Of a DNA stretch of 64,000 nt, positions 16,523-26,007 are shown piece by piece. Under the pieces are notes generated by a model. That model worked only from the letters and a program-made list of their open reading frames with translations, was not told the origin of the DNA and ran no database searches. The translations under genes and the position numbers were made by a program. This stretch comes from Brevibacterium iodinum ATCC 49514 (GTDB lineage: Bacteria > Actinomycetota > Actinomycetes > Actinomycetales > Brevibacteriaceae): assembly GCF_900169265.1 (NCBI RefSeq), contig NZ_FXYX01000017.1, positions 1-64,000 of the forward strand, given 5' to 3'. Every line of letters starts with the position of its first letter. Position 1 is the first letter of the stretch.

Positions 16523-19285
16523 GTGGACAATCGGAATCAGAGCGGGCCCATCCTCAACGGGCTGCCCAGCCAGGTGCCCGACATCGACCCGGAGGAGACC
16601 GCTGAATGGCTGGCCTCCCTCGATGGCCTCATCGACGAGGGCGGTCGGACTCGAGCACGCTATGTCATGCTGCGCATGCTCGAGCGCTCTCGCCAGAAGC
16701 AGATCGGCGTGCCCAGCCTCACTGCCACCGACTATGTCAACACCATCGGTCCGGAGAACGAACCCTGGTTCCCCGGAGATGAAGAGGTCGAACGCCGCTA
16801 CCGTCGCTGGAACCGCTGGAATGCCGCCATGCTCGTCCACCGGGCCCAGCGTCCCGGCGTCGAGGTCGGCGGGCACATCTCCACCTACGCCTCCTCGGCG
16901 ACCCTCTACGAGGTCGGTCTCAACCACTTCTTCCGCGGCAAGGACCATCCAGGCGGCGGCGACCACATCTTCTATCAGGGCCACGCCTCCCCCGGCATGT
17001 ACGCCCGCGCCTACCTCGAGGGCCGGATGAGCGCCAATCAGCTCGACGGCTTCCGTCAGCAGCAGTCGCACTTCATCGACGGCAAGCCGCAGGGACTGCC
17101 CTCTTACCCGCACCCCCACCAGCTGCCCGACTTCTGGGAGCACCCGACGGTGTCCATGGGTCTGGGCCCGATGAACGCGATCGCGCAGGCACAGTTCGAC
17201 AAGTACCTGCACAATCGTGGGATCAAGGACACCTCGCAGCAGCAGACCTGGGCTTTCCTCGGCGACGGTGAGCTCGACGAGCCGGAGAGCCGCGGCATGC
17301 TCCACGTCGCGGCCTTCGAAGAGCTCGACAACCTCAACTTCGTCATCAACTGCAACCTGCAGCGCCTCGACGGACCCGTCCGCGGCAACGGCAAGATCAT
17401 GCAGGAGCTCGAGTCCTACTTCCGCGGTGCCGGCTGGAACGTCATCAAGGTCGTCTGGGGACGCGAATGGGACGCGCTGCTGGCCAAGGACCGCGACGGC
17501 GCACTCGTCAACCTCATGAACACCACCCCCGACGGCGACTACCAGACCTACAAGGGTGAGTCCGGCGGCTTCGTGCGCGACAACTTCTTCGGCCGCGACC
17601 CGCGGACGAAAGCGATGGTCGAGGACTACAGCGACGAGCAGATCTGGAACCTCAAGCGCGGCGGCCACGACTACCGAAAGGTCTTCGCCGCCTACAAGGC
17701 CGCGATGGAGCACACCGGACAGCCCACCGTCATCCTCGTCAAGACGGTCAAGGGCTACTCCCTCGGACCGCACTTCGAGGCCCGCAACGCCACGCACCAG
17801 ATGAAGAAGCTCACGGTCGACGATCTCAAGCTCGCCCGCGACCACTTCCAGATCCCGATCTCGGACAAGGAACTCGAAGACAACCCGAAGCTGCCTCCGT
17901 ACTACCACCCGGGCGTCGACGCACCCGAGATCAAGTACATGCAGGAGCGCCGCGCGGAGCTCGGCGGCTACTCCCCCGAGCGTCGATCTACCCATATCGA
18001 TCTCAAGATGCCCTCGGACAAGGCCTACCAGGCCGGTCGTCGTGGATCAGGCAAACAGGAGATCGCCACCACGATGGGCTTCGTGCGCGTGCTCAAGGAC
18101 CTCATGCGGGAGAAGGAGTTCGGTCACCGGATCGTGCCGATCATCCCCGATGAGGCTCGCACCTTCGGCATGGACTCGTTCTTCCCGACGGCGAAGATCT
18201 ACAATCCCCACGGGCAGAACTACATCTCCGTCGACCGTGACCTGTTCCTGGCCTACAAGGAGGCTACGGACGGTCAGCTGCTCCACGTCGGCATCAACGA
18301 GGCTGGAGCGACCGCGGCGCTGACCGCGGCCGGCACCTCGTATGCCACGCACGGTGAGCCGATGATCCCGTTCTACATCTTCTACTCGATGTTCGGCTTC
18401 CAGCGCACCGGTGACTTCTTCTGGGCCGCCGGTGACCAGATGGCCCGCGGATTCGTCCTCGGCGCCACGGCAGGACGCACCACACTCGTGGCCGAAGGTC
18501 TGCAGCACGGTGACGGCCACTCCCACGTGCTGGCCTCGACCTATCCGTCCGTGGTCTCCTACGACCCGGCCTACAGCTACGAGATCGCCCATATCGTCAA
18601 GGACGGCATCCACCGGATGTACGACCCGGCCGATGAGCGCGACCCCGATGTGCTCTACTACATCACGATGTACAACGAGCCGATGGTCCAGCCGGCCGAG
18701 CCGGAGGGCCTCGACGTCGAAGGAGTGCTCAAGGGTCTCTACCTGCTGAAGAAGGGCCCGGACAACGGTGGACCGAAGGTTCAGCTCATGGCCTCCGGCG
18801 TCGGTGTGCCGTGGGTGCTCGAAGCACAGGAGCTGCTCGATCAGGACTGGGGCGTCTCGGCCGATGTGTGGTCTGTGACCTCCTGGACCGAGCTGCGCCG
18901 GGACGGCCTCGACGCTGAGAACGAGCGTCTGAAGAACCCGAACGCCGAACCGCGTGTGCCGTACGTGACCGAGAAGATGGCCGAGACCGAAGGCCCTGTC
19001 ATCGCGACCTCAGACTATATGCGCGCGGTTCCCGACCAGATCCGGCAGTACGTGCCCAGCCACTTCACCTCGCTGGGCACCGACGGCTACGGCATCTCGG
19101 ACACCCGACCTGCCGCACGTCGGTACTACCTCGTCGACGGTCCGTCCGTGGTCACGCAGGCACTCATCTCGCTTGCCGACACCGGTAAGATCTCGATCGA
19201 CAAAGCCGCCGAGGCGGCTGAGAGGTACCAGCTCAACGATGTCCGCGCCGGCAACTCGGGTTCGACCGAAGGAGCGGGCGCCTGA
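16523..19285 (+). CDS. aceE: Pyruvate dehydrogenase E1 component, homodimeric type
   Basis: This is the thiamine-diphosphate subunit that decarboxylates pyruvate and acetylates the lipoyl domain of E2. At 920 residues it is the full single-chain form. The ThDP/Mg motif GDGELDE begins near residue 249 and ends at NCNLQ about 30 residues later. [20 protein letters not shown] and [20 protein letters not shown] are strongly conserved N-terminal blocks. The start is GTG with an upstream GAGAGGA. Placement directly before the fatty acid synthesis cluster makes metabolic sense, since it supplies acetyl-CoA. Confidence 0.97.
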   Translation: MDNRNQSGPILNGLPSQVPDIDPEETAEWLASLDGLIDEGGRTRARYVMLRMLERSRQKQIGVPSLTATDYVNTIGPENEPWFPGDEEVERRYRRWNRWNAAMLVHRAQRPGVEVGGHISTYASSATLYEVGLNHFFRGKDHPGGGDHIFYQGHASPGMYARAYLEGRMSANQLDGFRQQQSHFIDGKPQGLPSYPHPHQLPDFWEHPTVSMGLGPMNAIAQAQFDKYLHNRGIKDTSQQQTWAFLGDGELDEPESRGMLHVAAFEELDNLNFVINCNLQRLDGPVRGNGKIMQELESYFRGAGWNVIKVVWGREWDALLAKDRDGALVNLMNTTPDGDYQTYKGESGGFVRDNFFGRDPRTKAMVEDYSDEQIWNLKRGGHDYRKVFAAYKAAMEHTGQPTVILVKTVKGYSLGPHFEARNATHQMKKLTVDDLKLARDHFQIPISDKELEDNPKLPPYYHPGVDAPEIKYMQERRAELGGYSPERRSTHIDLKMPSDKAYQAGRRGSGKQEIATTMGFVRVLKDLMREKEFGHRIVPIIPDEARTFGMDSFFPTAKIYNPHGQNYISVDRDLFLAYKEATDGQLLHVGINEAGATAALTAAGTSYATHGEPMIPFYIFYSMFGFQRTGDFFWAAGDQMARGFVLGATAGRTTLVAEGLQHGDGHSHVLASTYPSVVSYDPAYSYEIAHIVKDGIHRMYDPADERDPDVLYYITMYNEPMVQPAEPEGLDVEGVLKGLYLLKKGPDNGGPKVQLMASGVGVPWVLEAQELLDQDWGVSADVWSVTSWTELRRDGLDAENERLKNPNAEPRVPYVTEKMAETEGPVIATSDYMRAVPDQIRQYVPSHFTSLGTDGYGISDTRPAARRYYLVDGPSVVTQALISLADTGKISIDKAAEAAERYQLNDVRAGNSGSTEGAGA

Positions 19286-19308
19286 TCTCGCCTGCTCGCT
19301 GAGCACTG

Positions 19309-19341
19309 ATATGGCCGGAGTCACCAAGACTCCGGCCATAT
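19309..19341 (+). terminator. Terminator after aceE
   Basis: A perfect inverted repeat (ATATGGCCGGAGT and ACTCCGGCCATAT, loop CACCAAG) followed by TTGTC. It separates aceE from the regulator and fab genes. Confidence 0.85.
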
Positions 19342-19411
19342 TTGTCATCTTCTCGATCTGTTTGTATGTCGCTGACAACCGACTTGTTCGGTTTCGTCTA
19401 AACTCGTGCTC

Positions 19412-20632
19412 ATGACGTCTGATGCCGAGGCCCTCCGCCGCCGTGCCGAAACCGCCCGCAGACTGCGCGCCGGAGTCGGTGTCCTGTCATCGGTGACTCT
19501 GCAGCGGCTGGAGGCTCAGCTGCCCTGGTACCGCTCGATGTCGTCGTCCGATCGCTCCTGGGTGGGGCTGCTCGCCCAATCGGGCATCTCCTCGTTCGTC
19601 GATTGGTACCGCAAGCCCGATACGAATCTGCGTGTGGTCGCCGACATCTTCAAAACCGCGCCCCGCGACCTCATCCGCGCCATCAGCCTGCAGCAGACCC
19701 TGCAGCTGCTCAAGATCGTCGTCGAGGTCGTCGAGGAACGCGTTCCGGACATCGCTCGTCCTGTCGAGCAGCCGGCGCTCCGCGAGGCCGTGCTCATCTA
19801 CTCACGGGAGATCGCGTTCGCCGCGGCCGATGTCTACGCCCGGGCAGCAGAGGCCAGAGGCAACTGGGACGCGCGCCTCGAGGCGATGGTCGTCGACGCT
19901 CTCGTCCGCGGAGATTCCGTCGACGAACTCGCCAGCAGGACCGCTGCTTTCGGCTGGCAGTCAGAGGGCCCCGTGTGCGTCATCGTCGGCCGCGCCCCGC
20001 AGCGCTCGGCGAAGAAGGGATTGGACGGCATCCGCCGCAAGGCCGGCCGGTGGGCCGATGATGCGCTCGTCGGAATCCACGACAACCGACTGTTCATCGT
20101 CCTCGGCGGGGTAACGGAACTCGACGATGCCGTCGAGGACCTCTCGGACTGCTTCGGGCCCTCCGAGGTCATCGTCGGACCGGCAGTGCCGGGACTTGCC
20201 GAAGCGGCCACCTCGGCGAAGGCAGCGATCCGGGCACTCAAGGCCGCGACCGCCCGTCCGGACTCCCCCCGCCCGGTCAAGGCCGATGACCTGCTGCCCG
20301 AACGGGCCCTGTCTGGCGACCGGAGCGCCTTGACCGAACTCATCGAGCGCTTTTACGAACCGCTGACCTCGGGAACGGGCCAGCTGCTGAAGACCGTGAG
20401 TGCCTATGTCGAATTCGGGTCCTCCCTCGAAGCCACGGCCAAGGCGCTGTCCGTGCACCCGAATACTGTGCGCTACCGACTGCGGAAGATCGCCGATGCC
20501 ATCGGACTCGACCCGACAACCTCACGCGATGCCTTCGTCATCCACATCGCCTTGGTGTATGGGCGACTGTCCGAGGACGGCGTATTGTCGAACAGCGACA
20601 AATCTCAACGAGATCGGTCCAGTGTCCATTAG
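19412..20632 (+). CDS. PucR-family regulator, FasR-like activator of fatty acid synthesis
   Basis: The protein has an N-terminal all-helical sensory part, a central GGDEF-like-fold region and a C-terminal PucR helix-turn-helix (SSLEATAKALSVHPNTVRYR then LRKIADAIGLDP). A homologue in the same place in Streptomyces coelicolor, FasR (SCO2386), activates the fabD-fabH-acpP-fabF operon; in mycobacteria Rv2242 occupies this position. Context makes the same role likely here. The ATG at 19412 is preferred over the GTG at 19406. fabD begins 34 bases downstream. Confidence 0.85.
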   Translation: MTSDAEALRRRAETARRLRAGVGVLSSVTLQRLEAQLPWYRSMSSSDRSWVGLLAQSGISSFVDWYRKPDTNLRVVADIFKTAPRDLIRAISLQQTLQLLKIVVEVVEERVPDIARPVEQPALREAVLIYSREIAFAAADVYARAAEARGNWDARLEAMVVDALVRGDSVDELASRTAAFGWQSEGPVCVIVGRAPQRSAKKGLDGIRRKAGRWADDALVGIHDNRLFIVLGGVTELDDAVEDLSDCFGPSEVIVGPAVPGLAEAATSAKAAIRALKAATARPDSPRPVKADDLLPERALSGDRSALTELIERFYEPLTSGTGQLLKTVSAYVEFGSSLEATAKALSVHPNTVRYRLRKIADAIGLDPTTSRDAFVIHIALVYGRLSEDGVLSNSDKSQRDRSSVH

Positions 20633-20666
20633 ATTGATCAACGGAACCCAACGAAAAGAGAACTGA

Positions 20667-21572
20667 GTGCTTGCAATCACCTGTCCGGGCCAGGGAGCCC
20701 AGAAGACCGGTTTCCTGAGTTCGTTCCTCGAACTCGACACCTTCTCGGCACAGATCGACGAACTCTCGACCGCCTCGGGAATCGATCTGCGTCTGCACGG
20801 AACCGAATCCGATGACGAGACGATCAAGGACACCGCAGTGGCACAGCCTCTGCTCGTCGCCTCCGCCATCGCCTGCGCCGCAGAGCTCGGCGTCAGCCCT
20901 GCCGTGGTCGCCGGCCACTCCGTGGGAGAGATCGCAGCCGCACAGATCGCAGGCATCTTCACTCCGGGTGACGCCATGGCCTTCGTCAAGGTCCGTGCCG
21001 ATGGAATGGCCGCCGCTGCCGCCGCCACTCCGACCGGCATGTCCGCCGTGGTCGGCGGCCAGTCCGAGGATGTTTTCGCCGCCATCGAGGCCGCCGGGGC
21101 CAGCCCCGCCAATGTCAACGGCGGAGGCCAGACCGTGGCAGCCGGCTCACTCGAGGCGCTCGAGACCCTGGCAAAGAACCCGCCGGAGCGGGCTCGGGTC
21201 ATTCCGCTGGCTGTGGCCGGTGCCTTCCACACCGAGTTCATGGCTGCGGCCACGGCTGATCTCTCCGCCGCCGCCTCGGCGATGGAGGCCTCAGATCCCG
21301 CCGTCTCCATCCTCAGCAATTCCGATGGAAGCGCAGTGTCAGACGGCCGTGAATACGTCGACCGCCTGGTCAAACAGGTCACGAACCCGGTCCGGTGGGA
21401 TCTGTGCCAGGAGACCCTGCTGAGCTCCGGCGTCACCGGAATGATCGAACTCGTCCCCGGCGGCACACTCGCCGGGATCGCTCGACGTGCCATGAAGGGC
21501 GTGGAGACATTCGCCATCAAGTCAGCCGCCGACCTCGACGGCGCGCGTGAGTTCGCGGCAGCCCACGCCTGA
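20667..21572 (+). CDS. fabD: Malonyl-CoA:ACP transacylase
   Basis: It loads malonyl groups onto acyl carrier protein. The N-terminal CPGQGAQKTGFL and the active-site VAGHSVGEIAA (nucleophile Ser) are visible, and the catalytic His is in VAGAFHTEFM. The start is GTG with GAGAACTGA upstream. At 301 residues it is of normal length. It is the first gene of the type II fatty acid synthesis operon. Confidence 0.96.
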   Translation: MLAITCPGQGAQKTGFLSSFLELDTFSAQIDELSTASGIDLRLHGTESDDETIKDTAVAQPLLVASAIACAAELGVSPAVVAGHSVGEIAAAQIAGIFTPGDAMAFVKVRADGMAAAAAATPTGMSAVVGGQSEDVFAAIEAAGASPANVNGGGQTVAAGSLEALETLAKNPPERARVIPLAVAGAFHTEFMAAATADLSAAASAMEASDPAVSILSNSDGSAVSDGREYVDRLVKQVTNPVRWDLCQETLLSSGVTGMIELVPGGTLAGIARRAMKGVETFAIKSAADLDGAREFAAAHA

Positions 21573-21589
21573 GAATCGAAGGAAGACCA

Positions 21590-22591
21590 ATGCCTACACT
21601 CAAAACAGCCGAACTCGGCACTTTCTCCCGCATCGCCGGGATCGGCGCCTACCGAGCTGAGAACCTCGTCACCAATGACGATATCGCCGGTCCGATCAAC
21701 TCCTCGGACGAGTGGATCCGGCAGCGCACGGGAATCATCACACGGCGTCGGGCCAGCAAGGACGTCGGCGTGCTCGACATGTGCGAGGAAGCCGCGCTGG
21801 AGGCCATCGCCTCGTCCGGCCTGAAGCCTGAGGACATCGGCGGAATCATCATCTCCACCGTCACCTTCGAGTACTTCACTCCGTCTGCGGCGACGGCTCT
21901 CACCGCTCGACTGGGCACCGGCCCGATCCCGGCATGGGACATCAGCGCCGCCTGCGCCGGGTACTGCTACGGCATCTCGCAGGCCGATGCCCTGGTGCGG
22001 GCCGGAACCATGGACAACGTGCTGGTCATCGGTGCCGAGAAGCTCTCCGAGGTCATCGATCCCGAGGACCGTTCGATCTCGTTCATCCTCGGTGACGGCG
22101 CCGGCGCAGTGGTGGTGACCTCGGCCGATGAGCCGGGCATCTCGAAGACCGTGTGGGGTTCGAAGGGCGAGAACTGGTCGACCATCCGGATGACCGATTC
22201 GCTCTACGACATCCGCGATGACCGCGACCTGCCGTTCCCGACCCTGCGTCAGGACGGACCCACCGTCTTCCGCTGGGCCGTGTGGGACGGCGCCGAGGTG
22301 GCTAAAGAGGCTCTCGCTGCTTCCGGCATCGAGGCCGAGGATCTCGCTGCATTCATCCCGCACCAGGCGAACATGCGCATCATCGACGAACTCGCCAAGC
22401 AGCTGAAGCTCCCCGAGTCCGTTGTCATCGCACGTGACATCGCCGACAACGGGAACACCTCGGCGGCGTCGATCCCACTGGCCACCGAACGGCTCCTGCG
22501 CGAACAGCCCGAACTCAGCGGCGGTCTCGCCCTGCAGATGGGCTTCGGTGCGGGCCTCGTCTACGGTGCTCAGGTCGTGCGCCTGCCCTGA
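21590..22591 (+). CDS. fabH: Beta-ketoacyl-ACP synthase III
   Basis: It starts fatty acid chains by condensing an acyl-CoA with malonyl-ACP. The triad is complete: Cys in SAACAGYCYG, His in IPHQANMRI, and Asn in DNGNTSAASIPLA. At 333 residues it is normal. It lies 17 bases after fabD, with GAAGGAAG as ribosome site. Branched primer preference, common in actinobacteria, cannot be judged from the sequence alone. Confidence 0.96.
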   Translation: MPTLKTAELGTFSRIAGIGAYRAENLVTNDDIAGPINSSDEWIRQRTGIITRRRASKDVGVLDMCEEAALEAIASSGLKPEDIGGIIISTVTFEYFTPSAATALTARLGTGPIPAWDISAACAGYCYGISQADALVRAGTMDNVLVIGAEKLSEVIDPEDRSISFILGDGAGAVVVTSADEPGISKTVWGSKGENWSTIRMTDSLYDIRDDRDLPFPTLRQDGPTVFRWAVWDGAEVAKEALAASGIEAEDLAAFIPHQANMRIIDELAKQLKLPESVVIARDIADNGNTSAASIPLATERLLREQPELSGGLALQMGFGAGLVYGAQVVRLP

Positions 22592-22600
22592 GACACACCC

Positions 22601-22624
22601 ATTCACGGAAAACTCTCCGTGAAT
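22601..22624 (+). promoter_or_regulatory. Hairpin between fabH and acpP
   Basis: ATTCACGGA and TCCGTGAAT form a perfect 9-bp stem just after the fabH stop. No T run follows. It may be a weak attenuator or a processing/stability element ahead of acpP, whose product is needed in large amounts. Confidence 0.5.
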
Positions 22625-22710
22625 GTCCTAAGATATTCGGCGGGACACTCGTCGAAAAGTTCCTCAAACGGTCGAAAGACCCTCGACCGAAATCAGAAAG
22701 TAGGAAAGAA

Positions 22711-22962
22711 ATGGCATTCACCGAAGCTGAAGTCCTCGCTGGGCTGGCAGAGATCGTCAACGAAGAGACCGGCCTGGCTGTCGAAGCAGTCGAAGCCGAC
22801 AAGTCGTTCACCGATGACCTCGACATCGACTCCATCTCGATGATGACCATCGTCGTCAACGCTGAGAAGAAGTTCGGCGTGAAGATCCCCGATGACGACG
22901 TCAAGGACCTCGTCACCGTTCAGGACGCTGTCGACTACATCAACAAAGCTCAGGAAGCCTGA
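22711..22962 (+). CDS. acpP: Acyl carrier protein
   Basis: A small acidic protein of 83 residues that carries growing acyl chains on 4'-phosphopantetheine. The attachment serine is in DLDIDSISMMTIV; DSI replaces the more common DSL. The start ATG is preceded by AGGAAAGAA. Its position between fabH and fabF is the actinobacterial norm. Confidence 0.95.
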   Translation: MAFTEAEVLAGLAEIVNEETGLAVEAVEADKSFTDDLDIDSISMMTIVVNAEKKFGVKIPDDDVKDLVTVQDAVDYINKAQEA

Positions 22963-22976
22963 CACACAGCAGCCGA

Positions 22977-23004
22977 ACACGGCCCGTCCACAGACGGGCC
23001 GTGT
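22977..23004 (+). promoter_or_regulatory. Strong hairpin between acpP and fabF
   Basis: ACACGGCCCGTC, loop CACA, GACGGGCCGTGT: a perfect 12-bp GC-rich stem 14 bases after the acpP stop, with no T tract. It could end some transcripts or protect the acpP message, giving more acpP than fabF. This is inference from position and structure. Confidence 0.65.
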
Positions 23005-23029
23005 CCACACTATCGACGAGGTTTGTACC

Positions 23030-24274
23030 ATGACATCTAAAGTTGTCGTCACCGGAATCGGTGCGGTAACCCCCTTGGGCGCGACTGTCGATGCCACTTG
23101 GGAAGCCATTCTGGCCGGTCAGTCCGGCGTCCACACAATGGACAACGATTGGTCAGAGAAGTACGGCCTCGCCGTGGACTTCGCAGCGCAGGTCGACCCA
23201 CAGGTCGTGCCCGACAATCTCAAACGGGTTCAGGCCAAACGCCTCGATCCTTCGAGCCAGTTCGCTCTCATCTCTGCCCGTGAAGCCATGGCCGACGCCG
23301 GTCTCGAGGAGACCGATCCGGAACGCACTGCCGTCTCATGGGCCAGCGGAATCGGCGGAGTCTGGACTCTGCTCGACGCCTGGGACACCCTGCAGGAGGA
23401 AGGCCCGCGACGGGTCATGCCCCTGACGGTTCCCATGCTCATGCCGAATGGCCCTGCGGCTGCCATCGGAATGGAATTCAAGGCTCGCGCCGGAGTGCAG
23501 ACCCTGGTCTCTGCGTGCGCGTCTTCGACCGAGAGCCTCGGTCATGCCTATGACGTTCTCGCTTCGGGCAAGGCCGACATCATCATCGCCGGCGGATCCG
23601 AGGCCGCGATCCACCCGATCACTCTCGCCGCGTTCAATTCGATGCAGGCGCTCTCGCGTCGCACTGACTCCCCCGAGACCGCCTCGCGACCTTATGACGT
23701 CGACCGCGACGGCTTCGTCATGGGTGAAGGCGCTGGCACGCTCATCCTCGAGACCGAGGAGCACGCGAAGGCCCGTGGAGCGAAGATCTACGCCGAGGTG
23801 GCCAGCTGGGGCATCTCGAACGATGCCTACCACATCACCGGCGGGGAGCCCGAAGGTAAGCACGCTCTCGCTGCCATGCAGCAGGCGCTCGACGCCGGTG
23901 GACTGACCGCCGCCGATATCAAACACGTCAACGCGCATGCCACGTCGACTCCGGTCGGAGACATCCCGGAATCGCTGGCCATCAGCGAACTCCTCGGTGA
24001 CAACGTCTCCGATGCACTGGTCTCGGCCACGAAGTCGATGACCGGGCACCTCCTCGGAGGTACGGGGGCCGTGGAGGCGATCCTCACGGTCAAGGCGCTG
24101 CAGACTCGCACCGCTCCCCCGACCATCAACGTCGACGAGGTCGATCCGAAGGTCAAGGGGATCAACATCGTCCGTGACACTCCTGCGGATCTGCCTGCCG
24201 GCGATATCGCGGCGATCACGAACTCGTTCGGCTTCGGCGGTCACAACGCCGTCGTCGCGTTCCGCTCAGTCTGA
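23030..24274 (+). CDS. fabF: Beta-ketoacyl-ACP synthase II
   Basis: It elongates acyl-ACP with malonyl-ACP. The active Cys is in SACASSTESLG, the two His are in NAHATSTPVGD and KSMTGHLLGGTGAVE, and the C-terminal loop is NSFGFGGHNAVV. The ATG at 23030 gives MTSKVVVTGIGAVTPLG, the usual N-terminus, and 414 residues. It is the last gene of the fab operon and is followed by a long inverted repeat. Confidence 0.96.
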   Translation: MTSKVVVTGIGAVTPLGATVDATWEAILAGQSGVHTMDNDWSEKYGLAVDFAAQVDPQVVPDNLKRVQAKRLDPSSQFALISAREAMADAGLEETDPERTAVSWASGIGGVWTLLDAWDTLQEEGPRRVMPLTVPMLMPNGPAAAIGMEFKARAGVQTLVSACASSTESLGHAYDVLASGKADIIIAGGSEAAIHPITLAAFNSMQALSRRTDSPETASRPYDVDRDGFVMGEGAGTLILETEEHAKARGAKIYAEVASWGISNDAYHITGGEPEGKHALAAMQQALDAGGLTAADIKHVNAHATSTPVGDIPESLAISELLGDNVSDALVSATKSMTGHLLGGTGAVEAILTVKALQTRTAPPTINVDEVDPKVKGINIVRDTPADLPAGDIAAITNSFGFGGHNAVVAFRSV

Positions 24275-24301
24275 GATCCTGAGCGAACTCAGACAGCGCT
24301 A

Positions 24302-24363
24302 CGGCCCACTCTGAGCCGAAAAGCACGGTTTTGAAACTGTGCTTTCCGACTCGGAGTGGGCCG
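24302..24363 (+). terminator. Long inverted repeat / terminator of the fab operon
   Basis: CGGCCCACTCTGAG pairs with CTCGGAGTGGGCCG (one mismatch), and inside it AAAGCAC pairs with GTGCTTT around a short loop. The near-symmetrical 60-base structure starts about 27 bases after fabF and serves two convergent directions. Confidence 0.75.
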
Positions 24364-24496
24364 TTTCCATGAGGGCGCAGGACGCGATCTGTGCCTGGGA
24401 AGGTGGCTTGCGCAGAGCAATCTGCTCAAGGCGCCCAGGAGGGTGGTCGGTGCAGAGCCTCCCGGCATAAGGCGCTCAGGCACGAGAGCGTGCGAA

Positions 24497-24529
24497 ATGG
24501 GCACCCCCGAGGTAGGAAAGTGTGCCCAT
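24497..24529. terminator. Hairpin in the fabF-DUF3145 gap, possible terminator
   Basis: ATGGGCAC and GTGCCCAT are perfect 8-base arms with a 17-base spacer, about 60 bases beyond the end of the minus-strand DUF3145 gene. It may end that transcript. Nothing else recognisable lies in the 24364-24590 gap. Confidence 0.4.
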
Positions 24530-24590
24530 CGGCATTTGTGAACGCTCGAACTCTCGCAGCTTCGTGCAGTTCGGCGGTGAACGGAGCGGT

Positions 24591-25088
24591 TCAGCCGACC
24601 TTCGTCAGCCAGCGCACCGGTGCGCCTTCACCTGCGTGGCGGAACGCGTCGAGTTCCTCATCCCAGGCTTCTCCGAGGGCGGTCGCCATCTCCGAGGAGA
24701 ACTTCGCCGGGTCCCCGGCAGCGCGTTCCATCACGGAGCGGATGCGGTCTTCAGGGACGAGGATGTTGCCGGCCGTGTCGGTGACAGCGTGGTAGATGCC
24801 CAGATCAGGTGTGTGGCTCCATCGACCGCCGTCGACTCCGGCCGAGGGCTCCTCGGTGACTTCGTAGCGGAGTGAGTCCCAGCCGCGCAGGGCGGATGCG
24901 ATGCGAGCTCCGGAGCCTGCGGGCGCGCGCCAGCAGACTTCTGCGCGCACGAGACCTGGTGCTGCCGGCTGGGGTGTCCAGTCGAAGCGTGCCTGTGCGC
25001 CGATGGCCCCGCCCGCTGCCCACTCGATGTGAGGGCACAGCGCACGAGGTGCTGAGTGGACGAAGAGTACGCCCTGAGTCATATCCAT
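24591..25088 (-). CDS. DUF3145 family protein
   Basis: The N-terminus TQGVLFVHSAPRALCPHIEW is the hallmark of DUF3145, a family restricted to actinobacteria and commonly found beside the fab operon. Later blocks WRAPAGSGARIASALRGWDS and FSSEMATALGEAWDEELDAF are also conserved. The role is unknown. The length of 165 residues is normal. It is convergent with fabF. Confidence 0.85.
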   Translation of the reverse strand: MDMTQGVLFVHSAPRALCPHIEWAAGGAIGAQARFDWTPQPAAPGLVRAEVCWRAPAGSGARIASALRGWDSLRYEVTEEPSAGVDGGRWSHTPDLGIYHAVTDTAGNILVPEDRIRSVMERAAGDPAKFSSEMATALGEAWDEELDAFRHAGEGAPVRWLTKVG

Positions 25089-25240
25089 TTCTGCCTCCTA
25101 CCTCGGATACGTCTTCCCCTACGATCCGAAAGGAGGTGCTGACCACATGATAGTCGATGTTCGGCGTGCAGCCAAGCATCAAAGATGCTGGTGGCGTCGG
25201 GTGTCTGTGCCGAGCGAATGACCGGCGTTAGGCTGGCGCC

Positions 25241-25768
25241 ATGACCGAGGAGCAGATGACCGACGAACGACCGCCGCGGACCATCCGCATGTTCCCCGAC
25301 TATGCGGGTACGGTGCTGTGGATCAGCATGCCGATCGAGTACGAGGACACGGGGCTGTCCGGCGGGCTCGTCGCGGAGCTGGTGGACTGGGAGGAGTTCT
25401 ACTACGACTCACTCGACTCCGACTTCAATTGGGTCCCGGAGAGCGCGGCACGCACCTTCACCGAGGAAGGGGTGCGCCTCGCACGTCTGGTCGCTGCCGA
25501 AGTCGGCCCGCAGTTCGAAGTGGAATTCTCCTCGTATGAGGACGGAGCAGAGACGGTGCATATACGAGCGGAGCATCCTGCCCAGAACCCTGCAGCGGAA
25601 GCAGCTTTCGCCCGGCTCTTCGACGAGGACGAGGCCGAATGGCGCGAAGCTCAAGAACGCAGGAAGAACAATCCGGACGGGGAATGGATCGCCTACGCTC
25701 CCCTGTCCGGCGCAGTGCTCGATCTGAGCCCGAACAATCAGACAGAGACTGAGTCCGACGAGCGGTGA
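25241..25768 (+). CDS. Hypothetical acidic protein
   Basis: I do not recognise a named family. The protein of 175 residues is acidic and soluble, with no signal peptide or membrane segment. It starts MTEEQMTDERPPRTIRMFPD and contains VLWISMPIEYEDTGLSGGLV and DWEEFYYDSLDSDF. The codon usage matches the surrounding core genes. It stands alone between DUF3145 (divergent) and a tRNA gene. No function is proposed. Confidence 0.7.
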   Translation: MTEEQMTDERPPRTIRMFPDYAGTVLWISMPIEYEDTGLSGGLVAELVDWEEFYYDSLDSDFNWVPESAARTFTEEGVRLARLVAAEVGPQFEVEFSSYEDGAETVHIRAEHPAQNPAAEAAFARLFDEDEAEWREAQERRKNNPDGEWIAYAPLSGAVLDLSPNNQTETESDER

Positions 25769-25840
25769 CGGCGGAAGTCAGAGTTCAACGACAGTGAAAG
25801 CAATTGATGCGTCTGACCGAGTCAACGAATGGCTCTGCGG

Positions 25841-25914
25841 TGCCCCCGGTCGGACTTGAACCGACGACCAAGGAATTATGAGTTCCCTGCTCTAACCAGC
25901 TGAGCTACGGGGGC
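25841..25914 (-). tRNA. tRNA with CAU anticodon (tRNA-Ile2 or elongator tRNA-Met)
   Basis: On the minus strand the acceptor stem is GCCCCCG with CGGGGGC, the D arm is AGCTCAGCTGGTTAGAGC, and the anticodon loop CTCATAA carries CAT. The T arm has GGTTCAAGTCC. Discriminator A is encoded and CCA is incomplete. TTCCTTGGTCG after the anticodon stem resembles lysidine-modified tRNA-Ile2 more than elongator Met. The identity is therefore probably Ile2, but not certain. Confidence 0.85.
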
Positions 25915-26007
25915 CAGCCGAGACAACATTAGCACCATCGGAGTCCGCTTCCCCCATTCGGATCACACGTGGGTTCTGCGGAGTCGAGACACCCGGACTC
26001 GCTCCGC

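Noticed and set aside
16481..17995. A 504-codon minus-strand frame opposite aceE
   Set aside because: It mirrors aceE codon by codon with no recognisable domain; aceE is certain.
20522..22606. A 694-codon open frame on the minus strand across the PucR regulator end, fabD and fabH
   Set aside because: It is the antisense of three clear genes on the + strand. Its translation is low in structure and rich in Arg, Gly and Asp, typical of a high-GC shadow.
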